Counted from the first letter of the stretch, positions 1 to 6,476 are shown. The stretch is 17,769 bases of DNA from an uncultured Alphaproteobacteria bacterium (GCA_937919435.1 CALFRR010000144.1:1-17769), one strand, 5' to 3'. Numbers and translations: made by a program. The notes: generated from the letters alone by a model not told the origin.

Positions 1-80
1 GGGCTCCCCTGGCCGATCAGCACGTCGACCTGACGCAGCTTGGCGATGATCTCTTTCGGTTGATGACGCTTTCTCGGCAT
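1..80 (-). CDS. IS3-family transposase OrfA, N-terminal fragment (runs off the left edge)
   Basis: Reading leftwards from the ATG at 80-78 gives 26 residues beginning MPRKRHQPKEIIAKLRQVDV, followed by LIGQGS. This is the characteristic start of the helix-turn-helix OrfA proteins of IS3-family insertion sequences (Tra8/HTH_Tnp_1 type), which bind the element's ends. In this family OrfA is joined to the DDE-containing OrfB by programmed frameshifting; OrfB would lie outside the window. Only the start is visible, so whether the element is intact is unknown. Confidence 0.8.
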   Translation of the reverse strand, partial: MPRKRHQPKEIIAKLRQVDVLIGQGS

Positions 81-146
81 CGGATGGTCCTTCCTTGCTG
101 TCCGTAGACATACATCGGGATGGACCAGTTCGATGGGGGTGGATCA
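1..146 (-). mobile_element. Probable end of an IS3-family insertion sequence
   Basis: The orfA start lies 66 nt inside a candidate terminus. Read on the minus strand from 146, the sequence begins TGATCCACCCCCATCGAACT. IS3-family ends usually begin with TG and are followed by a C-rich run, and orfA normally starts within about 100 nt of the left end. The other end lies outside the window, so the inverted repeat and target duplication cannot be compared, and the boundary at 146 is an estimate. Confidence 0.4.
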
Positions 147-220
147 CCTCGACGCCCCGCAGAAATTTAAAAGTCAATTTCTCAGGTTCTTCTCCATCGG
201 AATCCGCCACGAACACCCCC

Positions 221-730
221 TCATTTGAACAATGCTTCAATATCCGCCATAGGCCGGAACAACTTCATCGGCTGATCCGGAAACGGCAAAAAACTCTCGC
301 GCTCGTAGAAGCGCTTCGCGCCTTCGTCCTTGGCGTCCACGATCACCGCAAAGGATGCGATCTCGTTGCGCACGGCCCGGTAGAGCGCGTCCGCGAGAAG
401 AAACCGGCCATATCCTCTTCCCTGGTAGCGCTGATCGACAGCGAGGCGACCCAGCAAGGTCGCCGGGATCAGAGGATAGCGCGGCAGCTTGCGGAGGACG
501 GCTTCCGGCAGTTCCGGAAGCCGCACCGCCGTCGATGAGAGCGTGTAGTATCCGGCGATGCTGCCGTCCTTCAGCATGAGGACAAAGGGCGCCGCCATCT
601 TCTTTCTGGCGTCCTGTCCGGCCTGCGTCTGGAAATATCGGTCGAGCGGCCCTACACCGCTTTCGAACCCCGATCGGTCATGTTGCGGGCCGAGAATCTC
701 GACCCGCAGGATGTCGTCCGCTCCCCCCAT
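221..730 (-). CDS. GNAT-family acetyltransferase toxin of a TacAT-type toxin-antitoxin module
   Basis: The 169-residue product is a single GCN5-related N-acetyltransferase domain of the toxin subgroup that, in characterised members (TacT, AtaT, ItaT), acetylates the amino group of aminoacyl-tRNAs and stops translation. Visible landmarks are the acetyl-CoA loop RYQGRGYG at residues 101-108, the strand LLGRLAVD just before it, and FYER at 141-144, whose tyrosine (Y142) matches the catalytic tyrosine of TacT. The length is typical. The ATG lies 3 nt after the stop of the upstream antitoxin gene, so the two genes are cotranscribed and probably translationally coupled. The order antitoxin then toxin is standard for the type. 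The acetylation target cannot be read from the sequence. No key residue is obviously missing, so the toxin may be active. Confidence 0.88.
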   Translation of the reverse strand: MGGADDILRVEILGPQHDRSGFESGVGPLDRYFQTQAGQDARKKMAAPFVLMLKDGSIAGYYTLSSTAVRLPELPEAVLRKLPRYPLIPATLLGRLAVDQRYQGRGYGRFLLADALYRAVRNEIASFAVIVDAKDEGAKRFYERESFLPFPDQPMKLFRPMADIEALFK

Positions 731-733
731 TCG

Positions 734-1039
734 TCAGACGCCTGTTCTCTCGCGATAGCGGCGAACGGTGTCTTGCAGTCGGTCGTTGACCGGCCGTGGT
801 TCGACCAGAGCCTGGACGAACGCCTGGCTATCCCGCACCGAAAGCTCCAGATGCTGGTGTTCCTCGATGGCGCGCCGCGCCGCATCCTGCAGGCTCGTCA
901 GGACGAAATCCGTCAAAGAGCGGCCTTGCAGCGCAGCGGCATGTTCGATCAGACGTTTTTGATCAGCAGTCACGCGCGTCTCGAGGCGTTCTCCTCGGGC
1001 ACGGCTAGTGGAGGATCTTTTTGCTAATTCAGCCATCAT
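734..1039 (-). CDS. DUF1778 ribbon-helix-helix antitoxin (TacA-type)
   Basis: This 101-residue protein has the two-part layout of DUF1778 antitoxins. The N-terminal half is a ribbon-helix-helix DNA-binding segment (RLETRVTADQKRLIEHAA, then GRSLTDFVLTSLQDAA). The charged C-terminal tail contains SVRDSQAFVQALVEP and would wrap the GNAT toxin and block its active site. It is first in a two-gene operon with the toxin 3 nt downstream. Two in-frame ATGs occur (1039 and 1036). GGAG lies 5 nt upstream of the first, so the second, at 8 nt spacing, is at least as good a start. Family knowledge predicts that the antitoxin, with toxin as corepressor, represses its own promoter; a palindrome sits between the promoter boxes upstream. 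Confidence 0.87.
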   Translation of the reverse strand: MMAELAKRSSTSRARGERLETRVTADQKRLIEHAAALQGRSLTDFVLTSLQDAARRAIEEHQHLELSVRDSQAFVQALVEPRPVNDRLQDTVRRYRERTGV

Positions 1040-1061
1040 TTGATCTCCAATCTAGTCGAGA

Positions 1062-1090
1062 TATGTACGGCCATTGGCCGGAAGAATCAA
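1062..1090 (-). promoter_or_regulatory. Promoter and putative operator of the DUF1778-GNAT operon
   Basis: On the minus strand a -35 box TTGATT (1090-1085) and a -10 box TACATA (1067-1062) are separated by exactly 17 nt. The spacer contains the palindrome CGGCCA-T-TGGCCG (1068-1080), a plausible ribbon-helix-helix operator that would occlude RNA polymerase. The -10 box is about 23 nt upstream of the first ATG. Box matches are moderate, and no experiment supports the assignment. Confidence 0.55.
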
Positions 1091-1336
1091 GATGCAAGGT
1101 CGACCATCGGGCGTGGTGGCACCGCCAAGCATGGCAATGAAATGGAGAGCGAGATTTCATCGGGTGGCCCACCGGGAACTCGGTGCCCAGACGCCCAGAT
1201 ATTGTGCGGTGGGCTTTTCACAATCCGCGCTGTCGTTGATGGGTCACGTCTACGAAGTTACGGGGCGACGACGCGGGCCTATCCCAAAGCTCGTTCGACT
1301 GACCACGGCGCGACACGGGTGGGGATCGCGACGCAC
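1091..1336. other. Intergenic stretch upstream of the antitoxin promoter and downstream of the DUF1612 gene
   Basis: No convincing gene was found between the antitoxin promoter and the 3' end of the DUF1612 gene. Open frames here lack family resemblance and good ribosome-binding sites. The only structure noted is a short inverted repeat, ATGAAAT (1137-1143) and ATTTCAT (1154-1160) with a 10-nt loop, which has no T-tract and is weak. Confidence 0.5.
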
Positions 1337-2455
1337 TCACGTGATGCTCCACGCTCTATACCGCCCACGGCCGGTGACCTCGCGCAGGTCCAATATTGCG
1401 ATCATGTCGAGGGCGGCACGGTGCGTGACGGAGAGTTCGGTCGCGATCATGTCGGTGGTGACGAGCGGCGCGGCGATCACCAACTCGACGAGCTTCGGTA
1501 GCTTCGAATTCCCCCGCCGTTTGCCGATCCGCCGCAACAGCGCCTCGCGCGCCGTCAGGCGACGGTCGTGATCCTTGAGCCCGCGCGCCGCCGCTGCTGC
1601 GATCGCGTCCACGACGGCGAGCAGGCGGACGACAGGATCACGATGGCGCCGACGCTCCGGCTGGACCGTGCGCAGCCCGAGCGAGATCGCCGCCAGATGC
1701 GACGTCGTCTTGCCCCGCGCGCGCAGGAGGTTGCCGGCGAGCAGGCGGCCGAGGCCGGCGTCGTCGGGGAGTGGATCGAGTTGGTCCCAGGCGACGAGGG
1801 CGCGGGCTGCGGCGAGCACCGGGGGGAGCGTGTCCGTGTCCTCGACGGTGGCGATCCAGCGTGCCAGACGCGCGCCGCGATCGGGGTCGTGGCGGCGGAC
1901 GAGAGAGCCCGGCAGGGGAGGGGCCCCGAGTGCTGGCTGAGCGAGGAGGCGGTCGGTGCGGGCGAGCACCGCATCGACTGTTGCGAGCGTTGTTGCCCAG
2001 GCGTCGCCGTCGTCTCGATCGAGCTCGGCCGAGGCCTCGTTGGTCTCACCGTCGGCGCGGGTGGGGCTGTCATCGTCGATCAGGTAGCGCCGCCCGATCA
2101 GCGCGGCAATGCCGGCGGCCGTCGCCGCCGATTGCGGATCCATGCCGGCAATGCGGCGGCGCAATCGCAAAAGGGCATGGGCACAAGTCAACTCGGGGGA
2201 GGGCGCGCGGACGTCGAGACGACTGTCGTGGAGAACCAGGTCATCGAGCTGGACGAGCTCGCCGTCGAGGGCGAGGCTCGAGATCGTGTCGGCGAAGTGA
2301 GTCCGTGCAGTCCAACCGTCGCGGATGATGCTTCCCCGCAGCCGCTCGTCGAGGCGGGCGACGGCGTCCTCGGTCGCCGTCAGCGGGAGGGCGAGGTGAG
2401 CCCAGGGGAGGGCGTCGAGGCGGAGGGGAAGCGATCGCATCATGTTGGTGAACAT
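1337..2455 (-). CDS. DUF1612 / RHE_PE00001-family protein with C-terminal helix-turn-helix
   Basis: The 372-residue product matches the RHE_PE00001-type proteins common on rhizobial plasmids and genomic islands. The recognisable N-terminal block runs through AVARLDERLRGS, HFADTISSLALDGELVQLDD, LVLHDSRLDVR and ELTCAHALLRLRRRI (about residues 32-105). The C-terminal 65 residues (TAREALLRRIGKRRG to the end) form the family's winged-helix-like DNA-binding segment, with LVTTDMIATELSVTHRAALDMI as the probable helix-turn-helix. The biochemical role of the family is not established; a DNA-binding regulator is the inference. The ATG at 2455 is assigned by frame; an in-frame ATG at residue 6 is an alternative, and neither has a strong Shine-Dalgarno. 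The gene is divergent from the antitoxin-VapC-recombinase operon, and a short palindrome lies just upstream of its start. Confidence 0.8.
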   Translation of the reverse strand: MFTNMMRSLPLRLDALPWAHLALPLTATEDAVARLDERLRGSIIRDGWTARTHFADTISSLALDGELVQLDDLVLHDSRLDVRAPSPELTCAHALLRLRRRIAGMDPQSAATAAGIAALIGRRYLIDDDSPTRADGETNEASAELDRDDGDAWATTLATVDAVLARTDRLLAQPALGAPPLPGSLVRRHDPDRGARLARWIATVEDTDTLPPVLAAARALVAWDQLDPLPDDAGLGRLLAGNLLRARGKTTSHLAAISLGLRTVQPERRRHRDPVVRLLAVVDAIAAAAARGLKDHDRRLTAREALLRRIGKRRGNSKLPKLVELVIAAPLVTTDMIATELSVTHRAALDMIAILDLREVTGRGRYRAWSIT

Positions 2456-2472
2456 GGTGAACGATCAGTAAA

Positions 2473-2499
2473 CGGAAGTGAAGTCGGTATTTACTTCCG
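2473..2499. promoter_or_regulatory. Inverted repeat upstream of the DUF1612 gene, possible autoregulatory operator
   Basis: CGGAAGT (2473-2479) and ACTTCCG (2493-2499) form perfect 7-bp arms around a 13-nt spacer, ending 18 nt before the ATG of the divergent DUF1612 gene. The position suits an operator for that helix-turn-helix protein. No convincing promoter boxes could be placed around it. Confidence 0.35.
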
Positions 2500-2528
2500 A
2501 TACCCGGACATCGCCTAGTTGGCCCCTA

Positions 2529-2561
2529 TCACCATCGATAAGTACATCTTATCGATGGTGA
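2529..2561. repeat. Perfect 14-bp inverted repeat with 5-nt centre, shaped like a recombinase core site
   Basis: The left arm TCACCATCGATAAG (2529-2542) and right arm CTTATCGATGGTGA (2548-2561) are exact reverse complements around TACAT (2543-2547). Counted as 13-bp arms the centre is 7 nt (GTACATC). This is the geometry of tyrosine-recombinase core sites, and the inner ATAA...TTAT resembles the inner ends of XerCD dif half-sites. It lies 26 nt upstream of the -35 box of an operon encoding a tyrosine recombinase. A dimeric regulator's operator is the main alternative. There is no T-tract, so a terminator is unlikely. Confidence 0.6.
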
Positions 2562-2586
2562 GCAAACCAAGGCCAGACCAAGTTCG

Positions 2587-2615
2587 TTGACGGGCAGGAA
2601 GCGCGCGCGTAAAGT
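2587..2615 (+). promoter_or_regulatory. Sigma-70-like promoter of the antitoxin-VapC-recombinase operon
   Basis: TTGACG (2587-2592) and TAAAGT (2610-2615) are separated by exactly 17 nt, placing the start of transcription near 2622, about 25 nt before the antitoxin ATG. Five of six and four of six positions match the consensus boxes. Confidence 0.6.
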
Positions 2616-2646
2616 TTCTCGAACCTACCGACAGGCCGGAGGCGCC

Positions 2647-2892
2647 ATGACCATCACCGTCAAGATCGGCGAGGCCAAGACCCGCCTGTCCGAACTGCTC
2701 GCCCGCGTCGAGGCCGGCGAAGAAGTCGTCATCCAACGCGGCAACGAGCCCATAGCCCGGATCACCACGTTGGCCCCCAAGCCCGACGTCACTGCTGCGA
2801 TCGCCGACCTGCGGGCGCTGCGGGCCAAGGCGCGCCCCGTCACCACCGAAGAAATCCTCGAATGGCGCGACGAGGACCGGAGATACCTGTGA
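2647..2892 (+). CDS. Phd/YefM-family antitoxin
   Basis: The 81-residue product starts MTITVKIGEAKTRLSELLAR, the standard fold start of Phd/YefM antitoxins. EEVVIQRGNEPIARI (about residues 25-39) completes the N-terminal DNA-binding dimer domain. The C-terminal tail, ending EWRDEDRRYL, is the expected toxin-binding region. The frame is open further upstream to 2587, but the ATG at 2647 is chosen because GGAGG (2638-2642) sits 4 nt before it and the family begins here. The stop overlaps the GTG of the VapC gene. This antitoxin class usually represses its own operon, so expression of the downstream recombinase is probably under its control. Confidence 0.9.
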   Translation: MTITVKIGEAKTRLSELLARVEAGEEVVIQRGNEPIARITTLAPKPDVTAAIADLRALRAKARPVTTEEILEWRDEDRRYL

Positions 2893-3302
2893 GCTTCGTC
2901 GTCGACATTTCGCTCGCCGCCGCTTGGATCCTCCCGGACGAGGCCTCGCCCGAGGGCGACCGGCTTCTCGATGGTCTCCAGGGTTCGGGTGTCGCCACCG
3001 TTCCGTCGCTGTTCTGGTACGAGGCGCGCAGTCTTCTGACCACGGCCGAGCGACGCGGGCGTATCGATCTCGGCGCGGCGGCGCTCCACATGGCCGTGGT
3101 GCGGCGCCTGCCGATCGTCGACAAGGGGATCGGTGACGACGGGCGGGTTCTCGATCTCGCCCGCAGCCGCAATCTGTCGGCCTACGACGCCACCTATCTG
3201 GCGCTCGCCCTCGCCGAACGGTTGCCACTCGCTACCCTCGACCGCCGGCTCGCCGAGGCGGCCCGCGCCGAGGGCGTCACCATTCTGGGGCCGTTGGCAT
3301 GA
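2889..3302 (+). CDS. vapC: VapC-type PIN-domain ribonuclease toxin
   Basis: From the GTG at 2889 the product is 137 residues, a single PIN domain. The metal-binding acidic residues expected for VapC ribonucleases are present: D6 in FVVDIS, E45 in WYEARSLL, D100 in AYDATYLALA and D118 in ATLDRRLA. VapC toxins cut specific tRNAs or rRNA to stop translation. The GTG start overlaps the antitoxin stop (GTGA), gives the usual family start and was preferred over the in-frame ATG at 2862, which would overlap the antitoxin by 31 nt. The gene's own stop overlaps the ATG of the recombinase gene (ATGA). The catalytic set is complete, so the toxin is presumably active when released. The RNA target cannot be predicted. 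Confidence 0.9.
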   Translation: MSFVVDISLAAAWILPDEASPEGDRLLDGLQGSGVATVPSLFWYEARSLLTTAERRGRIDLGAAALHMAVVRRLPIVDKGIGDDGRVLDLARSRNLSAYDATYLALALAERLPLATLDRRLAEAARAEGVTILGPLA

Positions 3303-4456
3303 GCGACGGCGCCCTGCTCGCCGACCCCGAGACGAAACGCGCCCTCGCCCTCGACGCACTCGCCGCCATCTTGCCCGCCGATCGTCGCGACCGACTGGCG
3401 GCCGTCCTCTCCGACGAGGACGTCGCCACGCTGCGCCATCTGGCAAAGCGTGGCATCGGCGACAACACGCTTCGCGCCCTCGCCTCCGATCTCGCCTATC
3501 TCGAGGCGTGGTGCCGGGCGGCGGTCGAGGCGCCCTTGCCGTGGCCCGCGCCGGAAAGCCTGGTGCTGAAGTTCGTCGCCCATCATCTGTGGGACCCGAC
3601 CGAGCGCGCTGCGGATTCCGATCACGGCATGCCGGAGGAGGTGGCGTGCCGGCTGCGCGTCGACGGCGTCCTGCGGGCTGCCGGTCCACATGCGCCGCAG
3701 ACGGTGCAGCGACGGCTCGCCAGCTGGTCGACGCTGCATCGCTGGAAGGGGCTCGACGGGCCGTTCGGGTCGCCGTCGCTCAAGACCGCGATGCGGCTGG
3801 CGGTGCGCGCCGCCGATCGGTCCCGCCGGCGCAAGAGTGCAACCGCCGTCACGCGAGACGTGCTCGACGGGATGCTCGCGACCTGCGGGACGACGTCGCT
3901 CGTCGACCTGCGTGATCGGGCGATCCTGCTCGTCGGCTTCGCCTCGGGCGGCCGTCGGCGCTCGGAACTCGCCGACCTTCGCGTCGAGAGGCTGCGCGAC
4001 GACGAGCCGGTCTTGGCCGATCCGAGAGATCCGGCTTCCGAGCTTCTCCCCTGCATGACGATCCGGCTCGGCCGCACCAAGACGAGTTCGTCCGACGACG
4101 ATCGTTTCGCGGTGATCGCCGGCGGGCCAGTCGAGGCGCTGAAGGCCTGGCTCGCGGCGGCGCGGATCGAGGCCGGGCCGGTGTTCCGCGGCATCGATCG
4201 CTGGGGCAACCTCGACGGCGAGGCGCTCTCGGCACAGACGATCAACGCCATCGTCAAGAAGCGTGCAGGGCTCGCCGGGATCGATGCGGGGAAGGTCTCT
4301 GCGCACGGGCTGCGGTCCGGGTATCTGACGGAAGCCGCGCTGCAGGGGGTGTCGCTGCCGGAAGCGATGGCGCAGTCGCAGCATCGCTCGGTGCAACAGG
4401 CGACGCGGTACTACGACGAAGCCGGGCGACGGACTGGAAGGGCCGTTCGTCTGTGA
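3299..4456 (+). CDS. Tyrosine recombinase / phage-type integrase
   Basis: The 385-residue protein has an N-terminal SAM-like DNA-binding part (about residues 35-150) and a C-terminal catalytic domain. The catalytic set is complete: R220 in GGRRRSELADL, K261 in GRTKTSS, H336 and R339 in SAHGLRSG, H362 in QSQHRS and the nucleophile Y371 in ATRYYDE. Such enzymes cut and rejoin DNA at paired core sites for integration, excision or dimer resolution. The ATG overlaps the vapC stop by 4 nt (ATGA), so it is the third gene of the toxin-antitoxin operon and probably translationally coupled to it. A perfect inverted repeat 738 nt upstream (2529-2561) is a candidate site. The gene appears intact. Whether it still moves an element cannot be told here. 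Confidence 0.9.
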   Translation: MSDGALLADPETKRALALDALAAILPADRRDRLAAVLSDEDVATLRHLAKRGIGDNTLRALASDLAYLEAWCRAAVEAPLPWPAPESLVLKFVAHHLWDPTERAADSDHGMPEEVACRLRVDGVLRAAGPHAPQTVQRRLASWSTLHRWKGLDGPFGSPSLKTAMRLAVRAADRSRRRKSATAVTRDVLDGMLATCGTTSLVDLRDRAILLVGFASGGRRRSELADLRVERLRDDEPVLADPRDPASELLPCMTIRLGRTKTSSSDDDRFAVIAGGPVEALKAWLAAARIEAGPVFRGIDRWGNLDGEALSAQTINAIVKKRAGLAGIDAGKVSAHGLRSGYLTEAALQGVSLPEAMAQSQHRSVQQATRYYDEAGRRTGRAVRL

Positions 4457-4459
4457 AGG

Positions 4460-4477
4460 GATGGCCCGACGGGCATC
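4460..4477 (+). terminator. Weak hairpin just after the recombinase gene
   Basis: GCCC (4464-4467) and GGGC (4471-4474) can pair around a GAC loop, with flanking GAT and ATC extending the stem across one bulged G. It begins 4 nt after the recombinase stop but lacks a T-tract, so it is at most a weak or Rho-assisted terminator. Confidence 0.2.
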
Positions 4478-4515
4478 GCTCACATTGACCGATCAGAACG
4501 AACTCGGAGGTTCCC

Positions 4516-5157
4516 ATGCTCTCTCATCGGTTGCTTCGAAACCACGCGGGCCTCGCGCTCATTGGAGACTACGGAACGCTGCGGCTCTTGCATGAGATCG
4601 TCCACGACGTGAACGAGCGATCACCGCTCGTCCGGGACAAGGAGGGCCCTTTCCTCAACATGGCCTATGAAGTTCGCAAGGCCTACGAGGGGCAACGCGA
4701 GGTGGTCCAACCGCCGGAGCATTTCGAGGAAATCGGGGTCCGCTACGGAGGGCCATTCCTCTGGCCCGCCCTGCTTCTACAACACCGGATTCTGCGGGAA
4801 TCGCTCGCCTGGATCGACCACGGCAAGAAGCATCAGGCGATCACCTACGCGCTCGAAGCCGTCATCGAGGAGGCGATCGCCGGGGATTTCGGAGCGCGAG
4901 GACCCGCTGTGGTCGAAGCGTGGCGGCGTCTCGATCCGACGAGTCCGGACGTCTGCAATCGGCTCCACACGCGAGGTGCCTTGTTCTGCTCCTGGACCAA
5001 AGCCGAACGCCGTCGACTCCTGCCCGATCTATTGAACAGTTTCGACCCTCTCTTCGACATACGTTCGTCGACGTTTCCCGCAGACGGCCGGGGTGGTCTG
5101 AGCCCTTCCGATTTCGCTGTATGGGATGGCTACGAGTGGCCCGATCCGAAGATGTGA
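4516..5157 (+). CDS. Uncharacterised 213-residue protein
   Basis: The frame opens with ATG 5 nt after a good Shine-Dalgarno (CGGAGG, 4505-4510), and the product has normal protein composition, so I regard it as a real gene. No catalytic motif, signal peptide or membrane segment is visible. The pattern LALIGDYGTLRLLHEIVHDV, then NMAYEVRKAYEGQREVV, then GGPFLWPALLLQHRILRES recalls, from memory only, the DUF6904-type proteins, which have no assigned function. The C-terminal part (SWTKAERRRLLPDLLNSFDPLF) is helical and charged. It lies 59 nt after the recombinase gene on the same strand and could be read through from that operon or be a separate cargo gene of the island. Confidence 0.7.
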   Translation: MLSHRLLRNHAGLALIGDYGTLRLLHEIVHDVNERSPLVRDKEGPFLNMAYEVRKAYEGQREVVQPPEHFEEIGVRYGGPFLWPALLLQHRILRESLAWIDHGKKHQAITYALEAVIEEAIAGDFGARGPAVVEAWRRLDPTSPDVCNRLHTRGALFCSWTKAERRRLLPDLLNSFDPLFDIRSSTFPADGRGGLSPSDFAVWDGYEWPDPKM

Positions 5158-5289
5158 AGCACGCCGTTTTCGAGATGCGTCGACTACTGTCGTTCCGAGG
5201 AGGTCGTGAAGGCACTGAGCGAGAGGCGAAACAGTTCCCCGCTCTTCTCGGCCCTCATCCCGTCAATGATCAGGCCGAGAAATGAAATA

Positions 5290-5484
5290 TCATCGCGCCT
5301 TGCCGGCGTACACGCGGCTTGCTGCCTCGCCCGGCGTCATTCCAGCTTTCAGAAGACGTGCCAACGCCGCGCTCTCGGGAAGTGAAACTCCGGCATTGCC
5401 ACCACGTAGTTCCACCAAGCGGAACTCGGCATCACGTAGCGCGAGCTGAAACTGCATGTCGTGCAACTCGTTCCGGCCGATCAT
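5290..5484 (-). CDS. Small hypothetical ORF (64 residues), possibly a remnant
   Basis: The minus-strand frame encodes a charged 64-residue peptide with a regular C-terminal half (SAALARLLKAGMTPGEAASRVYAGKAR) that looks like two helices of a real protein. No strong ribosome-binding site precedes the ATG at 5484. An internal ATG at 5457 (MQFQLALRD) is an alternative, and a stop lies only 8 codons upstream of 5484. I recognise no family. It sits between the island genes and the EamA exporter and may be a decayed gene. Confidence 0.4.
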   Translation of the reverse strand: MIGRNELHDMQFQLALRDAEFRLVELRGGNAGVSLPESAALARLLKAGMTPGEAASRVYAGKAR

Positions 5485-5570
5485 ACACGGTCGAATAGCA
5501 AATCTTCACGAGACGTGCCAGCGAAGACCTCGGTGGGCGAATGCCCGATCCGATGACCATCTCCTGTCGC

Positions 5571-6476
5571 CTATTCGGAGACGCGCCGCCGTGGTGGGAG
5601 CGACCAGCCGAGCCGGTGGCCGGAAGTCGCGCCGGCGATCAACGCCAAGCCGATACCCTGCACCGGCCCGAGCGCGTGGTGGTAGATCGCCCAGTCGATC
5701 AGGATGGCCACAAGCGGATAGACGAAGGTCAGGATGGCGATCACCGACGTGGCGAGGTGGGGATAGGATGCGTACATCAACACATAGGCGATGCCAGTGT
5801 GCAACACGCCGACGCCGATGAGCCAGCCCCAGGCGGCGGTCGGGACAACAATGGCCGGAGCCGCAAACGGTAAGAGGAGCACGACGCCGGTCACCGTCTG
5901 GCACAACGCCGTCACCTCGGGGCGCTGCCCGCCGATCTGTTTCGCCAGGATCGTCGTGATCGCATAGAGGAAAGCGGCCATGAGCGTCAGTCCGATACCG
6001 AGGAGCCATCGCACATCGAGTACCGCACCATTTCCGACTGCACCGCTCGCCAGGGCGACGCCGGTGAAGGCGCAACACATCCAGACGAGTTGCGGAGCGC
6101 TGACTCGCTCATTCAGGAACAGGGTGCCGATCAGCACGACGAAGAACGGCTGCACGTGGTAGACGATGGTGGTCGTCGCGATCGTCGTCAGTGAGAATCC
6201 GGCGAAAAAGGCCACCCAGTTTAGGACGAGGCAGACCCCGGCCAACGTCGCCACCGCGAGACCTCGCACCGATATCGAGCCTCGGCTGAAGCTACCGCGG
6301 ACGAGACACCAACCGATGAGAAAAAGGCTGGCGAAGACGCAGCGCCAGAATACTACGGTCGCCGGATCGAGCTTCGTCTCGACGACGAAGGCGCCGACCG
6401 TGCCAGTGATCGCCATGGCGAGCGTCAGGCCGAGAGCCGGCGATCGGAGAGCGGTGAGCATTATGGTTCGGTCCAT
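5571..6476 (-). CDS. EamA/DMT-family inner-membrane transporter
   Basis: The 301-residue product is almost wholly hydrophobic, with about ten predicted membrane spans arranged as two EamA repeats (about residues 10-140 and 155-290), the normal size and layout of drug/metabolite transporters such as RhaT, EamA and YdcZ-like exporters. Landmarks include FWRCVFASLFLIGW in the first repeat and TSVIAILTFVYPLVAILIDW in the second. The substrate cannot be read from sequence; amino acids or other small metabolites are typical. The ATG at 6476 is preceded by GAGG at 8 nt. The gene diverges from a LysR-type regulator across a 99-bp spacer, a common arrangement in which the regulator controls the exporter. 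The C-terminus is basic (PPRRRVSE), as expected for a cytoplasmic end. Confidence 0.88.
   Translation of the reverse strand: MDRTIMLTALRSPALGLTLAMAITGTVGAFVVETKLDPATVVFWRCVFASLFLIGWCLVRGSFSRGSISVRGLAVATLAGVCLVLNWVAFFAGFSLTTIATTTIVYHVQPFFVVLIGTLFLNERVSAPQLVWMCCAFTGVALASGAVGNGAVLDVRWLLGIGLTLMAAFLYAITTILAKQIGGQRPEVTALCQTVTGVVLLLPFAAPAIVVPTAAWGWLIGVGVLHTGIAYVLMYASYPHLATSVIAILTFVYPLVAILIDWAIYHHALGPVQGIGLALIAGATSGHRLGWSLPPRRRVSE

Noticed and set aside
161..182. AGAAATT/AATTTCT inverted repeat after the GNAT toxin gene, considered as a terminator
   Set aside because: The stem is A+T-rich and short with an 8-nt loop and no clear T-tract on the minus strand, so it is too weak to call.
1568..2518. A 316-codon open frame on the plus strand opposite the DUF1612 gene
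   Set aside because: The minus strand gives the conserved DUF1612 protein; this frame is its shadow.
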